Assembly (NCBI RefSeq): GCF_004786095.1
Contig: NZ_RHPJ01000003.1
Coordinates: 558,001-622,000 of the forward strand
Source of the DNA: Serinibacter arcticus
GTDB taxonomy: Bacteria; Actinomycetota; Actinomycetes; Actinomycetales; Beutenbergiaceae
Length of the DNA stretch: 64,000 nt
Reading direction: 5' to 3'
The translations under genes were made by a program, and so were the position numbers. This document shows positions 48,879-58,758 of this stretch, in pieces; positions within the stretch are counted from its first letter, which is position 1, and each line of letters opens with the position of its first letter. Under the pieces are notes generated by a model that saw nothing but the letters and a program-made list of their open reading frames with translations, did no database searches and was not told where the DNA came from.

Positions 48879-51022
48879 CAGCGGTTCTCCTCGGTCGTGT
48901 CGGACGTGCGGGTGGTGCCGGTGGCGGTGTCGCGGTCGCCGTCGGCGACGCGATCGGTCGCACCGACGGGGGCGGCCACGACGACGTCGGAGTCCACCCC
49001 GCTCTCGGCGTGGGCCTGCGCCTGGGCGGCCTCGGCCTCGGCGCGGGCCTCGTCGGCCTTGCGCTGCGCGATGGTGCGGGTGTCGGCGTTCGCGACGATG
49101 GCGGCACGCTCGGCGACCGTGCGGGCACGGCCGCGGCCGGCGTAGGCCGCCACGGATGCCCCGAGGTGGACCGGGTCGAGACCGGAGAACCGGTGGCCCT
49201 GACCGAAGAACTTCGTCCGGACGAGCAGCTTCATCAGCGGGTGCGTGAACAGGATCACGACGACGAGGTCGATCACGGTGGTCAGACCGAGCGTGAACGC
49301 GAAGCCGCGCACGCCGCCGACGGCGATGAAGTAGAGGATCACGGCCGCGAGGACGTTGACGGCGTCGGAGGCGAGGATCGTGCGCCGGGCGCGGATCCAG
49401 CCGTGGTCGACGGCGGCCTGCAGCGTCCGGCCCTCACGCACCTCGTCGCGGATGCGCTCGAAGTAGACGATGAAGGAGTCGGCGGTGACGCCGATCGCGA
49501 TGATCAGACCCGTCACACCCGGCAGCGAGAGCCGGTAGCCCTGCCACCACGAGAGCAGCAGGATCAGGCCGTAGGTGAGGGCACCGGCGACCACGAGGCT
49601 CGCCACCGTGACGATGCCGAGGCCGCGGTACTGCAGGAACGAGTAGCCGAGGACCAGGACGAGCCCGATGGCGCCGGCGAGCATGCCGCGCTCGAGCTGC
49701 TCGGTGCCGAGCGTGGCGCTGATCTGCTCCTGCGACTGCACCTCGAACGTGAGCGGCAGCGAACCGAAGTTGAGCTGGTTGGCCAGCGTCGTCGCGGCGG
49801 CCCGCGTGAAGGGGTCCGTCGGCGGGCCGCTGATCTGGGCCTCGCCGTTCGGGATGGGCTGGTTGACGCTCGGGGCGGAGATGACGAGCCCGTCGAGCAC
49901 GATCGCGAACTGGTTCAGCGGTGCCTGGCTGGTCGACAGGCGGGTGGTGACGTCGGCGAACTTCTGGCCACCCTCGTTCGTGAAGTTCATCTGCACGATC
50001 GGGATGTTCGTCGAGGCGCCCGTGGAGGAGGCCTGGTAGGCCATCTGCGCGCTCGTCAGATCGGAGCCGGTGAGCTCGACCGGGCCGAGGGCGTACTTCG
50101 CGGTGCCGTCGGGCGAGCACGCCACGAGGGGCGCCGCGAGGTCGTCGTCACTGCCGCCCGCACGGTTCTCGGGGAGCGTGCAGTCGAGCGTGTAGAGGTC
50201 GTAGTAGACCTGCTCGGTCAGCCACGCCTGGTCGCTCGGGTTCGTCGGCTCGGTGAGCGGCTCGGACGAGATGGTGCCGTCGCCGTCGAGGTCGGCCGCC
50301 GACGTGGCGGCGGCGTCGATCTCCTCGGCGGTGGGCGGCGTCGCGGCCTCGGTGGGCTCCGGCGTCGCGGTCTCGGTCGCCGGGTCCGACGGGGCGTCGG
50401 TGGCGGCGGCGGCCTCGGCGGGCATGGCGCCGTCGGCACCGGTGTCCGGCGCCGGGGTCTCCGTGGCGCCGTCGGCCGGCGCGCTCGGGTCGACCGTGGC
50501 GTTCGGGTCGATGACCGCGTTCGGGTCGACCGCGTTCGGGTCGACGGCGGTGGGGTCGGTCGCGGCCGACTCGGCGGCGGCCTGCGCCGCGGCGACGGCG
50601 GCGGGGTCGATCGTGCCGGGGTTGGCGACCTGGAGCACGGGACGCATCCGCATCTGCGCCGAGGCGGTGATCAGGGCGACGGTCTCCTCGTCGACCTCAC
50701 CGGGGATCGCGACGACGATGTTGCTGCCGCCCTGGCTCGTGATCTCGGCCTCGGCGACACCCGAGCCGTCGACGCGCTGGCGGATGATCGCGATGGCCTG
50801 GTCGATGTCCTCTGAGGTGATCTCCTGCCCGTCGTCCGCGCGCGGCGTCAGGATGAGCTGCGTCCCGCCCTCGAGGTCGAGCGCGAGGTTCGGGGCGAAC
50901 GACGCGCCGCCCTCGTCCTCCGGATCCGCGGTCGCGCTGCCGATGCCCACGGTCCCGTAGATCGCCACGAGGAGCAGGAGCAGGAAGTACAACGGACGTG
51001 CTATCGAGCTGCGTCGAGCCAC
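48878..51022 (-). CDS. secD: Protein translocase subunit SecD
   Basis: 714 aa, GTG start. First helix (FLLLLLVAIYG), the conserved LALDLEGGTQL, VDGSGVAEAEI, P2 region with the FAIVLDGLVISAP motif, then helices 2-6 with VTADSFIVYFERIRDE. It is longer than most SecD because of an Asp/Ala/Pro/Thr-rich insert of about 110 residues (about 140-250), including repeated DPNAV units, inside the extracytoplasmic region, and a charged C-terminal tail. Part of yajC-secD-secF. Confidence 0.95.
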   Translation of the reverse strand: MARRSSIARPLYFLLLLLVAIYGTVGIGSATADPEDEGGASFAPNLALDLEGGTQLILTPRADDGQEITSEDIDQAIAIIRQRVDGSGVAEAEITSQGGSNIVVAIPGEVDEETVALITASAQMRMRPVLQVANPGTIDPAAVAAAQAAAESAATDPTAVDPNAVDPNAVIDPNATVDPSAPADGATETPAPDTGADGAMPAEAAAATDAPSDPATETATPEPTEAATPPTAEEIDAAATSAADLDGDGTISSEPLTEPTNPSDQAWLTEQVYYDLYTLDCTLPENRAGGSDDDLAAPLVACSPDGTAKYALGPVELTGSDLTSAQMAYQASSTGASTNIPIVQMNFTNEGGQKFADVTTRLSTSQAPLNQFAIVLDGLVISAPSVNQPIPNGEAQISGPPTDPFTRAAATTLANQLNFGSLPLTFEVQSQEQISATLGTEQLERGMLAGAIGLVLVLGYSFLQYRGLGIVTVASLVVAGALTYGLILLLSWWQGYRLSLPGVTGLIIAIGVTADSFIVYFERIRDEVREGRTLQAAVDHGWIRARRTILASDAVNVLAAVILYFIAVGGVRGFAFTLGLTTVIDLVVVILFTHPLMKLLVRTKFFGQGHRFSGLDPVHLGASVAAYAGRGRARTVAERAAIVANADTRTIAQRKADEARAEAEAAQAQAHAESGVDSDVVVAAPVGATDRVADGDRDTATGTTRTSDTTEENR

Positions 51023-51087
51023 CGAGATCTTCTTTCAGTCAAGCGCGGGCCGGCGCACCACGGCGCACCGGCGAGTGGAAGGGTGCG

Positions 51088-51567
51088 TCAGCGCCGCACG
51101 TCGGGGGTCGTCGGACCGCCGTCGATGTCGGGTCCGGCGGTGCCGTCGGTGCGGGGGTTCTCGACGCCGTCGACGTCGACCCCCGGGCTCACGGGCTCGG
51201 CGTCGAGCTCCGCGTCTCCCGCGAGCAGCTGCTGCTCGTCGTCCACGGGGTCGACGGCCGGCGCACGGCCGAACGCGGCGTCCGCGGCGGCGGTGAACTG
51301 CGGCGGCACCTGCTGGATCGCCGCGACCACCCAGGTGGACAGGGTGCCGGCCGAGGAGATGGTGACCGCGTCGCCGTCCTTGGCGACCACCACGCCGAGC
51401 TGGCCCGAGGCGGTCATGACCTCGTCACCAGCCGCCAGCCTGGTCCGGAAGTCCGACACGGACCCCTGGGCCTTCTTGTTGCGCCGGCTGATGAAGAACA
51501 TCCCCACGACGGCCAGGATCAGGAGACCGATGAGCAGCACGTTGGAGCCGCCACCTTCAGCAAACAT
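51088..51567 (-). CDS. yajC: Preprotein translocase subunit YajC
   Basis: 159 aa. Single N-terminal helix (NVLLIGLLILAVVGMFFI), then RRNKKAQ and the conserved GDEVMTASGQLGVVV core; an acidic 60-residue C-terminal tail is typical of actinobacteria. It associates with SecDF. No ribosome binding site precedes the ATG on this strand (it reads CTCCTC). First gene of yajC-secD-secF, 112 bp after ruvB. Confidence 0.93.
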   Translation of the reverse strand: MFAEGGGSNVLLIGLLILAVVGMFFISRRNKKAQGSVSDFRTRLAAGDEVMTASGQLGVVVAKDGDAVTISSAGTLSTWVVAAIQQVPPQFTAAADAAFGRAPAVDPVDDEQQLLAGDAELDAEPVSPGVDVDGVENPRTDGTAGPDIDGGPTTPDVRR

Positions 51568-51679
51568 GAGGAGAGGAGTCTTTCGTCGGGGGAAGGGCCG
51601 CGCACGAGTCTAGGTGACGCAACCCACAGGTGCGTGCGGGCCCTCCGGGACCGCGTCCCGGGTGCTCGAACGGCCGTCG

Positions 51680-52714
51680 TCAGTCGAACAGCCGCGACGG
51701 ACCGCCGTCGGGGACGGGGAGCCCGAGGTGGCGCCACGCGGCCGGCGTCGCCACCCGGCCGCGAGGCGTGCGGGAGAGGAAGCCCTCGCGCAGCAGGAAC
51801 GGTTCGGCCACGGTCTCGACCGTCTCCGGCTCCTCGCCGATCGCCATGGCGATCGAGGTCAGCCCGACCGGTCCCCCGGAGAACCGCTCGCACAGGCTCC
51901 GCAGCACGGCGCGGTCGAGTCGATCGAGACCGCGCGGGTCGACCTCGAACACGTCCAGCGCGGCGTGCGCCGCGGCGACGTCGGCCACCCCGGTGCCGCG
52001 CACCTGCGCCCAGTCCTGGACGCGGCGCAGGAGGCGGTTGGCGATGCGGGGCGTCCCGCGCGAACGGCTGGCGATCTCGTGAGCCGCCTCGTCGTCGAGC
52101 TCGATCGCGAGCAGGCGCGCCGAGCGGTGCAGCACGCGCTCGAGGTCGGCGACCTCGTAGAAGTCCATGTGCCCGGTGAAGCCGAACCGGTCGCGCAGCG
52201 GCGCCGGCAGCAACCCGGCCCTCGTGGTCGCGCCGACGAGCGTGAAGGGCGGCAGCGACAGCGGGATCGCCGTCGCCCCCGCACCCTTGCCCACCACGAC
52301 GTCGACCCGGAAGTCCTCCATCGCGAGGTAGAGCATCTCCTCGGCGGGACGCGCCAGACGGTGGATCTCGTCGATGAACAGGACGTCGTTCTCCTGCAGC
52401 GCCGACAGGATCGCCGCCATGTCACCCGCGTGCGTGATCGCCGGACCGGACGTCAGGCGCAGCGCGGCGCCGACCTCGCCGGCGATGATCATCGCCAGCG
52501 TGGTCTTGCCGAGTCCCGGCGGTCCGGCGAGCAGCACGTGGTCGGGCTGGCGGTGGCGGGCGACGGCGGCGTCGAGCACGAGCGAGAGCTGGTCGCGCAC
52601 CACGCGCTGACCGACGAAGTCCGCCAGCCGTCGCGGGCGCAGGGCCGCCTCGGCCGCGCGCTCGATCTCGTCGGCCTCGGCCGCCATCACGGCGTCCATC
52701 CCGCCGTCAGCCAC
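51680..52714 (-). CDS. ruvB: Holliday junction branch migration ATPase RuvB
   Basis: 344 aa. Walker A GPPGLGKT (64-71), Walker B FIDEIHRL, sensor 1 GATTRAG, arginine-finger region (APLRDRFG) and C-terminal winged helix. The hexamer drives branch migration with RuvA. GTG start overlapping the ruvA stop by 8 nt. Confidence 0.97.
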   Translation of the reverse strand: MADGGMDAVMAAEADEIERAAEAALRPRRLADFVGQRVVRDQLSLVLDAAVARHRQPDHVLLAGPPGLGKTTLAMIIAGEVGAALRLTSGPAITHAGDMAAILSALQENDVLFIDEIHRLARPAEEMLYLAMEDFRVDVVVGKGAGATAIPLSLPPFTLVGATTRAGLLPAPLRDRFGFTGHMDFYEVADLERVLHRSARLLAIELDDEAAHEIASRSRGTPRIANRLLRRVQDWAQVRGTGVADVAAAHAALDVFEVDPRGLDRLDRAVLRSLCERFSGGPVGLTSIAMAIGEEPETVETVAEPFLLREGFLSRTPRGRVATPAAWRHLGLPVPDGGPSRLFD

Positions 52715-53315
52715 GCGGCACCCCGGCGAGCTCGCGCAGCGCCGCCCGCAGGATCCCGGCGGCGTCGTCGGCCGAGGCCTCGCCGCGCTCCGTCACGGCG
52801 GTCACGGCCGCCTCCGCGGCGCGCGCGTTCCACCCGAGCCCGACAAGGGCCTCGACGACGTCCGGGGCGATCCCGGCCGGCGCTGCGGTGGCCGGCGCCT
52901 CGAGCGCCCCGGTGGCCGCGCCCAGCTTGCCCGCGAGCTCGAGCACCATGCGCTGCGCACCCTTGCGGCCGATGCCGGGCACGCGCTGGAGGGCGTTCAG
53001 GTCGTCGCCCGCGACGGCCCGGCGCAGCGCGTCGGGCGTGTGGACGGCCAGGGTGGCGAGCGCGAGCCGGGGTCCGACGCCGCTCACCGTCATGAGCGTG
53101 TCGAAGACGTCGCGCTCGTCGGCCTCGTCGAAGCCGAACAACGTCTGGGAGTCCTCGCGCACCACGAACGCCGTGTGCAGCGTGGCCTCGACGCCGACGC
53201 GCAGACCGGCGAGTGCGGCCGGCGTCGCCAGGACCTTCAGCCCGAGCCCCGAGGCGAGGACGACGGCGTGGTCCAACCCGATCGAGACGACCTCGCCCCG
53301 TACCAGTGCGATCAT
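52707..53315 (-). CDS. ruvA: Holliday junction branch migration protein RuvA
   Basis: 202 aa. N-terminal OB domain ([13 protein letters not shown]), two helix-hairpin-helix motifs ([13 protein letters not shown] and [16 protein letters not shown]), flexible Ala/Pro linker and C-terminal domain III ([17 protein letters not shown]), which contacts RuvB. Middle gene of ruvC-ruvA-ruvB. Confidence 0.96.
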   Translation of the reverse strand: MIALVRGEVVSIGLDHAVVLASGLGLKVLATPAALAGLRVGVEATLHTAFVVREDSQTLFGFDEADERDVFDTLMTVSGVGPRLALATLAVHTPDALRRAVAGDDLNALQRVPGIGRKGAQRMVLELAGKLGAATGALEAPATAAPAGIAPDVVEALVGLGWNARAAEAAVTAVTERGEASADDAAGILRAALRELAGVPRG

Positions 53316-53403
53316 GCCGACGAACTCCTCTCGCCGGCGCGTGGGCCGGCTGGGCCGCGCCGGAGAACTCGACCGGCGGAGCGAACACCTGTACGAAGGA
53401 AGG

Positions 53404-54144
53404 CTAGCGCCCGACGCTGCCCCGTGCGGGCGCGACGCGCCGCGCGGTCCGGCGCGAGCGGCGCTCCGCCTCGAGCCACAGGGCCTGGGCGGCGGTCGGT
53501 GCGGCCCCGTTCGCCGGCGACGCGGCGGCCGGACCGCTCGGCTCGTCGTCGACCTCGATCGTCGCGGTCGCCACCGCCGCCACGGGCCTGCCCGCGGGCG
53601 AGCGCCAGGCGTGGCAGATCGCGAGCGCGAGGGCGTCGGCGGCGTCGGCGGGTCGGGGCGCGCTCGCGAGACCGAGGATGCGCGTCACCATGGTGGTGAT
53701 CTGCTCCTTCTCGGCGCGGCCGTTGCCCGTGATCGCGGCCTTGACCTCGCTGGGGGTGTGGAGCTCGACGGGGATGCCGCGGCGCGCGGCCGCGACCATC
53801 GCCAGCCCCGCCACCTGGGCGGTGCCCGTGACCGTGGAGACGTTGGACTGCGCGAACACGCGCTCGACGGCGACCGCGTCGGGCCGCAGCCGGTCGATCC
53901 ACTCGTCGATCACGGTGCTGATCTGGAGCAGCCTGAGCTCGAGCGGGGTGTCGGGCGAGCTGGTCGCCACGCCGACGTCCACGATCCGCACGACGCGGCC
54001 GGCGGTGGCGGTGATGGCTCCGAGGCCGCAGCGCGTCAGACCGGGATCGACGCCGAGGATCGTGCGTCCGCGAGCCAGCGCGGGTCGGCGATCGGCGTCG
54101 CGACCCTCGCGCGGGGCGACCGACGGCTGGCTCACGTTCGTCAC
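53404..54144 (-). CDS. ruvC: Crossover junction endodeoxyribonuclease RuvC
   Basis: 246 aa, GTG start. RNase H-like resolvase: first catalytic Asp in [12 protein letters not shown] (near residue 33), Glu in AVERVFAQ, C-terminal pair in [12 protein letters not shown]. It is longer than the usual 175-185 aa because of a 28-residue basic N-terminal extension, with no later start codon to replace it, and an Ala/Arg-rich tail of about 60 residues. It cuts Holliday junctions processed by RuvAB. Confidence 0.95.
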   Translation of the reverse strand: MTNVSQPSVAPREGRDADRRPALARGRTILGVDPGLTRCGLGAITATAGRVVRIVDVGVATSSPDTPLELRLLQISTVIDEWIDRLRPDAVAVERVFAQSNVSTVTGTAQVAGLAMVAAARRGIPVELHTPSEVKAAITGNGRAEKEQITTMVTRILGLASAPRPADAADALALAICHAWRSPAGRPVAAVATATIEVDDEPSGPAAASPANGAAPTAAQALWLEAERRSRRTARRVAPARGSVGR

Positions 54145-54187
54145 TCTCGCACGTCCCCGAGCCCCGTGACGGGCCCCGACACGCGCA

Positions 54188-54952
54188 TCAGTCCTCGTCG
54201 TCGTCCAGCGCCGCCATGACCTCGTCGGAGGCGTCGAAGTTGGCGAACACGTTCTGCACGTCGTCGGAGTCCTCGAGCGCGTCGATGAGCCGGAGCACCT
54301 TGCGCACGCCCTCGACGTCGACCTCGACCTCGACCGACGGCACGAACGACGCCTCGGCGGAGTCGTAGTCGAGGCCGGCCTCCTGGACGGCCTTGCGGAC
54401 CGCGACGAAGTCGCTGGCAGCGCTCAGCACCTCGAAGGACTCCCCCAGGTCGTTGACCTCCTCGGCCCCGGCGTCGAGCACCGCGACCAGGACGTCGTCC
54501 TCGGTCAGGTCCTCGGCCTTGGGGACCACGACGACGCCGCGACGCGAGAACAGGTAGGACACGCTGCCGGGATCGGCCATCGACCCACCGTTGCGGCTGA
54601 ACGCGAGGCGCACCTCGGCGGCGGCACGATTGCGGTTGTCGGTGAGGCACTCCACGAGCACCGCGACACCGCCGGGGCCGTAGCCCTCGTACATGATCGT
54701 GTCGTACTGCGCGCCGCCGGCCTCCTGGCCGGAGCCCCGCTTGACAGCGCGATCGATGTTCTCGTTCGGGACGGACGTCTTCTTGGCCTTCTGGATGGCG
54801 TCGTAGAGCGTGGGGTTGCCCACGGGGTCCCCGCCGCCGGTGCGCGCCGCGACCTCGATGTTCTTGACCAGCTTCGCGAAGAGCTTGCCGCGCTTGGCGT
54901 CCTTCGCGGCCTTCTGGTGCTTCGTGGTGGCCCACTTGGAGTGACCCGACAT
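54188..54952 (-). CDS. YebC/PmpR family DNA-binding transcriptional regulator
   Basis: 254 aa. The N-terminus [25 protein letters not shown] is the family signature; [25 protein letters not shown] and a very acidic C-terminus follow. The start at 54952 has AAAGGTGAG upstream. YebC proteins act as transcription regulators, and recent work links family members to relief of ribosome stalling on proline stretches. Conserved position upstream of ruvC. Confidence 0.95.
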   Translation of the reverse strand: MSGHSKWATTKHQKAAKDAKRGKLFAKLVKNIEVAARTGGGDPVGNPTLYDAIQKAKKTSVPNENIDRAVKRGSGQEAGGAQYDTIMYEGYGPGGVAVLVECLTDNRNRAAAEVRLAFSRNGGSMADPGSVSYLFSRRGVVVVPKAEDLTEDDVLVAVLDAGAEEVNDLGESFEVLSAASDFVAVRKAVQEAGLDYDSAEASFVPSVEVEVDVEGVRKVLRLIDALEDSDDVQNVFANFDASDEVMAALDDDED

Positions 54953-55025
54953 GGTTCTCACCTTTCGTCCGTTGACTTGCCCGCACACCCGCGACTGCGT
55001 GGGTGGCGTGCGACCGGGCTCGATC

Positions 55026-55658
55026 CTACCGGCGGGCCGGCCCGGACTCCGTGAGGTCCCAGACCTCGGGGGCCCAGCCGGTGCGCGCCCCGGCGGCCGG
55101 ACCGTCGGAGCGCGGCAGGTGCTCCAGCACGTGCGCGAGCAGCTCGGGCAGCCGGGCGGGGAACACCTCGCCGTCGATCGCTCGCAGCTCCTCGGGGCTC
55201 CACCAGCCGAGCTCGTCGACGAACGAGCGCTCCACCGCGGTCCAGCCCGCGGTGCTCAGGTCCTGCGCCGCCGTGCCCACCTCGGCCAGCCGGTGCACGA
55301 AGAACACCTCGTGCTGGCGGACGCTCCTGGCGAAGAAGTCGAACACGGCCCAGCGGCTCGCCACCGGGCCGACCAGCGCGTCGGCGTCGATCACGAGTCC
55401 GGTCTCCTCGGCGACCTCGCGGACGGCGGCCGCCCGGGGGGTCTCGCCCGCGTCGATGCCACCGCCCACGGTGAACCACCAGGTCCGCTCGACCTGGTCG
55501 GCGTCGTGCGCGCGCACGAGGAGGAGTCGGTCGTCGGCGTCCAGCAGGAGGACGCGCGCGGCGTACCGGTACGGCACGCCGTCCTGCCCGACCAGCCAGC
55601 CCTCGCCGGGCTGGAAGGACTCCTGTCGTTCCTGCGGCTCCTGTGCTTCCTGCGGCAC
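55026..55658 (-). CDS. NUDIX hydrolase
   Basis: 210 aa, GTG start 2 nt after the prsW-like stop. The first 20 residues are a Gln/Glu-rich repeat ([12 protein letters not shown]). The NUDIX box, G-x5-E-x7-REVAEETGL, lies at about residues 67-89. It hydrolyses a nucleoside-diphosphate-linked substrate that cannot be specified. It is coupled to the upstream membrane protease gene and ends 73 bp before yebC. Confidence 0.9.
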   Translation of the reverse strand: MPQEAQEPQERQESFQPGEGWLVGQDGVPYRYAARVLLLDADDRLLLVRAHDADQVERTWWFTVGGGIDAGETPRAAAVREVAEETGLVIDADALVGPVASRWAVFDFFARSVRQHEVFFVHRLAEVGTAAQDLSTAGWTAVERSFVDELGWWSPEELRAIDGEVFPARLPELLAHVLEHLPRSDGPAAGARTGWAPEVWDLTESGPARR

Positions 55659-55660
55659 GA

Positions 55661-57004
55661 TCAGCGGAACGCCTGCGGTGCGGCGGCCTGGAACGCCTGC
55701 CGGTCGGCGGAGATGGCGGCGAGCAGCTCCTGCTCCGTCGAGCTGTGCGTGCGCAGGTCGGCCCGTCCGCTGACCGCGCGCTGACGCATGTAGGCCAGCG
55801 ACGTCGCATCCTTCTGGAAACGCTTCATGGCGGCGCCGGCGTTCGGTCCGAGCCTGCTCGCCCAGGCCCTGGCCTGCGCCCGGGTGCGCAGCGAGGCGAC
55901 CATCTCGATCTCGTGCGGCGCGAACCAGCCCGCGCCGGCGTACTCCGTCAGGCGCGCGCGGATCGCCGCGCTCTCCTGGCGCCTGAGCCAGAACACCAGC
56001 ACGACCGCGGCCACGAAGAGCGGGATCTGCACCAGCCCGTAGACGAGGAAGAACGTGCCCTCGCTGCCGGTCACCCCGCCGAGGCTGGCCGAGGCGTTCC
56101 ACAGGGCGTGCAGCGCGGCCGAGCCCAGCAGGCCGAGCGGGAACAGCCACCACACGGCCGAGGCGTTGCGGTGCCGCGAGGCGATGCCGAGCGCGATGCC
56201 GACGCACGCCGTGAACAGGATGTGCGCGAACGGCGACATGATCCCGCGCATGAAGAAGATCTGCGGCAGGAAGTCGACCGAGCGGCCGAAGTAGATGATG
56301 TTCTCGGTGAAGGCGAAGCCGGCGGCCACGACCGCGGCGTAGACGATGCCGTCCACCACGCCGTCGAAGTACTTGCGCCGCAGGAGGAAGATCAGGAGCA
56401 CGCCGAGGCCCTTGGTGGTCTCCTCCACGATCGGGGCGGAGACGACGGCGCCCACCAGGTTCGCCCCGTCGATGTCGCCCGTGGCCTCGTAGAAGCTCGT
56501 CGTGACCGCGGTGTTGCCGTAGAACGACAGCACGACCGAGACCCCGGCACCCCACAGCAGCGCGATGAGGAGCATGACCTTGGGCTCGGGCTCCCAGCGG
56601 TCGAGCCACATGACGACCGCCAGGACCGCGGCGAGCGGGATCAGCGCGGCGATGAAGCCGATGGCGGCCGGCGCGGGACCGACCTGGCTCAGCGCGATCC
56701 ACAGACCCCAGATGCCGGCGAAGCCGACCACGCAGAGCGCGACGATCGTGCCGGTCCCCAGCGCGCTGGAGCGCTGGCCGCCGTGCCAGATCTGGGGGTG
56801 CTGCTGCGCCGACTGGCCGTGCTGCTGGGGCTGTCCGTAGCCGTCCGGCCGGCCGAGGGCCGCCTGCTGGCCGTAGCCGGGCCGACCGTACCCACCGGGC
56901 TGACCGGGCTGGCCGTACGGACCGGGCTGACGGTCGGACGCGGGAGGCCGGGACGGCGCCGGATAAGGGTTGGACGACGACGGTCCGGGATAGCCACTCG
57001 ACAT
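55661..57004 (-). CDS. PrsW family intramembrane metalloprotease
   Basis: 447 aa. The N-terminal 75 residues are Gly/Pro/Gln/Tyr-rich (repeated YGQP/GYG units). From residue 85 there are about eight transmembrane helices with the PrsW motifs EETTKGL (near 193), FAFTENIIYF (near 234) and later H-containing helices. In Bacillus, PrsW cuts an anti-sigma factor at site 1; here no anti-sigma gene is near. The C-terminal 90 residues are soluble. TAGGGT lies 7 nt before the ATG, consistent with leaderless transcription. Confidence 0.9.
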   Translation of the reverse strand: MSSGYPGPSSSNPYPAPSRPPASDRQPGPYGQPGQPGGYGRPGYGQQAALGRPDGYGQPQQHGQSAQQHPQIWHGGQRSSALGTGTIVALCVVGFAGIWGLWIALSQVGPAPAAIGFIAALIPLAAVLAVVMWLDRWEPEPKVMLLIALLWGAGVSVVLSFYGNTAVTTSFYEATGDIDGANLVGAVVSAPIVEETTKGLGVLLIFLLRRKYFDGVVDGIVYAAVVAAGFAFTENIIYFGRSVDFLPQIFFMRGIMSPFAHILFTACVGIALGIASRHRNASAVWWLFPLGLLGSAALHALWNASASLGGVTGSEGTFFLVYGLVQIPLFVAAVVLVFWLRRQESAAIRARLTEYAGAGWFAPHEIEMVASLRTRAQARAWASRLGPNAGAAMKRFQKDATSLAYMRQRAVSGRADLRTHSSTEQELLAAISADRQAFQAAAPQAFR

Positions 57005-57011
57005 GGCGCCC

Positions 57012-57017
57012 ACCCTA
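57012..57017 (-). promoter_or_regulatory. -10 box of prsW-like gene, leaderless geometry
   Basis: TAGGGT on the minus strand, 7 nt (GGGCGCC) before the ATG; no ribosome binding site is seen. Confidence 0.4.
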
Positions 57018-57057
57018 GTGGCGGGCACGCGCGCGGGGACGAACGGACCGGCGGGCG

Positions 57058-57630
57058 TCAGCCCAGGCGCGGCGGGGTGTCGTCCATCTCGAACGTGCGC
57101 GGCAGCCGGGCGTTGCCCGCCAGCCGCAGGAGGCGCACCATCGCCTGCCCGCGGATGCGGACGGTCTGGGTCACGGCGTCGTTGTGGAACCGCCGCGCCA
57201 TCTCGACGCGGCGCCCGGTCGCGACGACGTCGGCCACGATCGCGAGGTCGGACGGGCCGCCGTCGCCCGCACCCTCGAGCGCCTGCCGGAGCACGCGTGA
57301 CAGGTCGCTCTCCACGACCTCCCGCTCCTGAGTCAGCGTGGCGCGCCCGGGGAGGGAGCGCTCGGCGTCGACGGGGAGCTCCAGGTCCTGCCCGGTGGTG
57401 AGGCACGCGTCGGCGGCCCCGGCGAGCACGAGCGAGGAGGCGGGGTCCAGCCGACCGGTCGCCGCGAGCTCGGCCGCCTGGCCGGCGCGGCGCAGCAGCT
57501 GCGCGTCGAGGGTCGCCGCGGTCCTGGTGATCTTCTGGTGCAGCAGGTCGAGGCGGTTCGCCTTGGCCAGCACGAGCCAGACCAGCAGCACCAGCACCAC
57601 CACGACGGCGAGGACGATCTCCGCGGTCAT
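57058..57630 (-). CDS. LemA-like membrane-anchored helical protein
   Basis: 190 aa. One N-terminal transmembrane helix (IVLAVVVVLVLLVWLVL), then NRLDLLHQKITRTAATLDAQL, the LemA-type helix start, and a late ARRFHNDAVTQTV block like the ARRxYND motif of LemA. The overall length fits LemA proteins, whose function is unknown. The ATG overlaps the pimA stop (ATGA), placing it at the end of the PIM operon. Confidence 0.75.
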   Translation of the reverse strand: MTAEIVLAVVVVLVLLVWLVLAKANRLDLLHQKITRTAATLDAQLLRRAGQAAELAATGRLDPASSLVLAGAADACLTTGQDLELPVDAERSLPGRATLTQEREVVESDLSRVLRQALEGAGDGGPSDLAIVADVVATGRRVEMARRFHNDAVTQTVRIRGQAMVRLLRLAGNARLPRTFEMDDTPPRLG

Positions 57631-58754
57631 CGCGCCACCACCTTCTCGGCCTCGCCCGCCGCGAGCTGGTAGACGTCGAGGATCTGCGCCACCACGACGT
57701 CCCACCCGTACTGGCGGCACCACGCCGATGCGCTCGTGCGGACGGTGTCCACCCGGTCGGGGTCGGCGAGCGCGGCGACGACGGCGCGGGCCAGCGACTC
57801 GCCGTCGCCGACCTCGAAGAGCGTCCCGGCACGACCCTCCTGCAGCACCCGCCGGAACGCCGACAGGTTGCTCGCCACGACGCCGGCGCCCGCCGCCATC
57901 GCCTCCACCAGCACGATGCCGAAGCTCTCGCCGCCGGTCTGCGGGGCGATGTACAGGTCGACCGACCGCAGCAGCGCGGCCTTGTCCACCTCGGTCACCT
58001 CGCCCAGCAGCTCGAGCACCCCGGGGTACCGGGTGGCGACCTCGCGCGCCTGGGTCAGGTCGCCCCGGCCCGCGACGAGGATCCGCACGCCCGGGACCGC
58101 CGCGACGATCGAGGGCAGCGCGGCGAGGAGGACGCCGAGGCCCTTGCGCGGCTCGTCGGTGCGCCCGAGGAAGGCCAGCGTCGGCCGGTCGGGCGTCCCG
58201 ACCCACGCCGGACGGCGCTCGGCGTCGCGGAACAGGTCCAGCTCGACACCGTTGGGGATGACGATCGCGTCGCCCCCCATGTGCTCGACCACCGTGCGCC
58301 TGGCCTCCTCGGAGACGGCGATCCTGGCGGTGATGCGCTCGAGCGTCGGGCGAAGCATCGGGTAGGCGACCTGCATCGCGCGCGAGCGGTCGTTGGCCGT
58401 GTGGAACGTCGCGACGACGGGCACCTCCGCCTGCCAGAGCGCGATCAGCCCGACGCTCGGGACGAGCGGCTCGTGGATGTGCAGGACCTCGAAGTCACCG
58501 TCCTCGAGCCAGCCGTGCACGCGCCGGGCGGTCACGGGGCCGAACGCCAGGCGGGCCACCGAACCGTTGTAGCGCACCGCGAGGCTCCGCCCGGTGGCCT
58601 CGACGAAGTCGGGCACCGGGGTGTCGTCGTCGGCGGGCGCGAGCACGCTGACCTCGTGGCCCTGGCCGATCAGTCGCGCGGCGAGGTCGGTGACGTGGAC
58701 CTGGACGCCGCCGGGGGCGTCGAGGGAGTAGGGACAGACGATGCCGATCCGCAT
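57627..58754 (-). CDS. pimA: Phosphatidylinositol alpha-mannosyltransferase
   Basis: 375 aa GT-B/GT4 glycosyltransferase. The N-terminal glycine loop DAPGGVQVH, HIHEPLVPS and ATFHTAND, then the GDP-mannose site EPRKGL and the E-x7-E element GGESFGIVLVEA. It transfers the first mannose from GDP-Man to phosphatidylinositol at the inner membrane face, the committed PIM step. It starts 4 nt after the patA stop and follows pgsA-patA, the order of the classic operon, which supports the name. Confidence 0.94.
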   Translation of the reverse strand: MRIGIVCPYSLDAPGGVQVHVTDLAARLIGQGHEVSVLAPADDDTPVPDFVEATGRSLAVRYNGSVARLAFGPVTARRVHGWLEDGDFEVLHIHEPLVPSVGLIALWQAEVPVVATFHTANDRSRAMQVAYPMLRPTLERITARIAVSEEARRTVVEHMGGDAIVIPNGVELDLFRDAERRPAWVGTPDRPTLAFLGRTDEPRKGLGVLLAALPSIVAAVPGVRILVAGRGDLTQAREVATRYPGVLELLGEVTEVDKAALLRSVDLYIAPQTGGESFGIVLVEAMAAGAGVVASNLSAFRRVLQEGRAGTLFEVGDGESLARAVVAALADPDRVDTVRTSASAWCRQYGWDVVVAQILDVYQLAAGEAEKVVAR

Positions 58755-58758
58755 CCGC

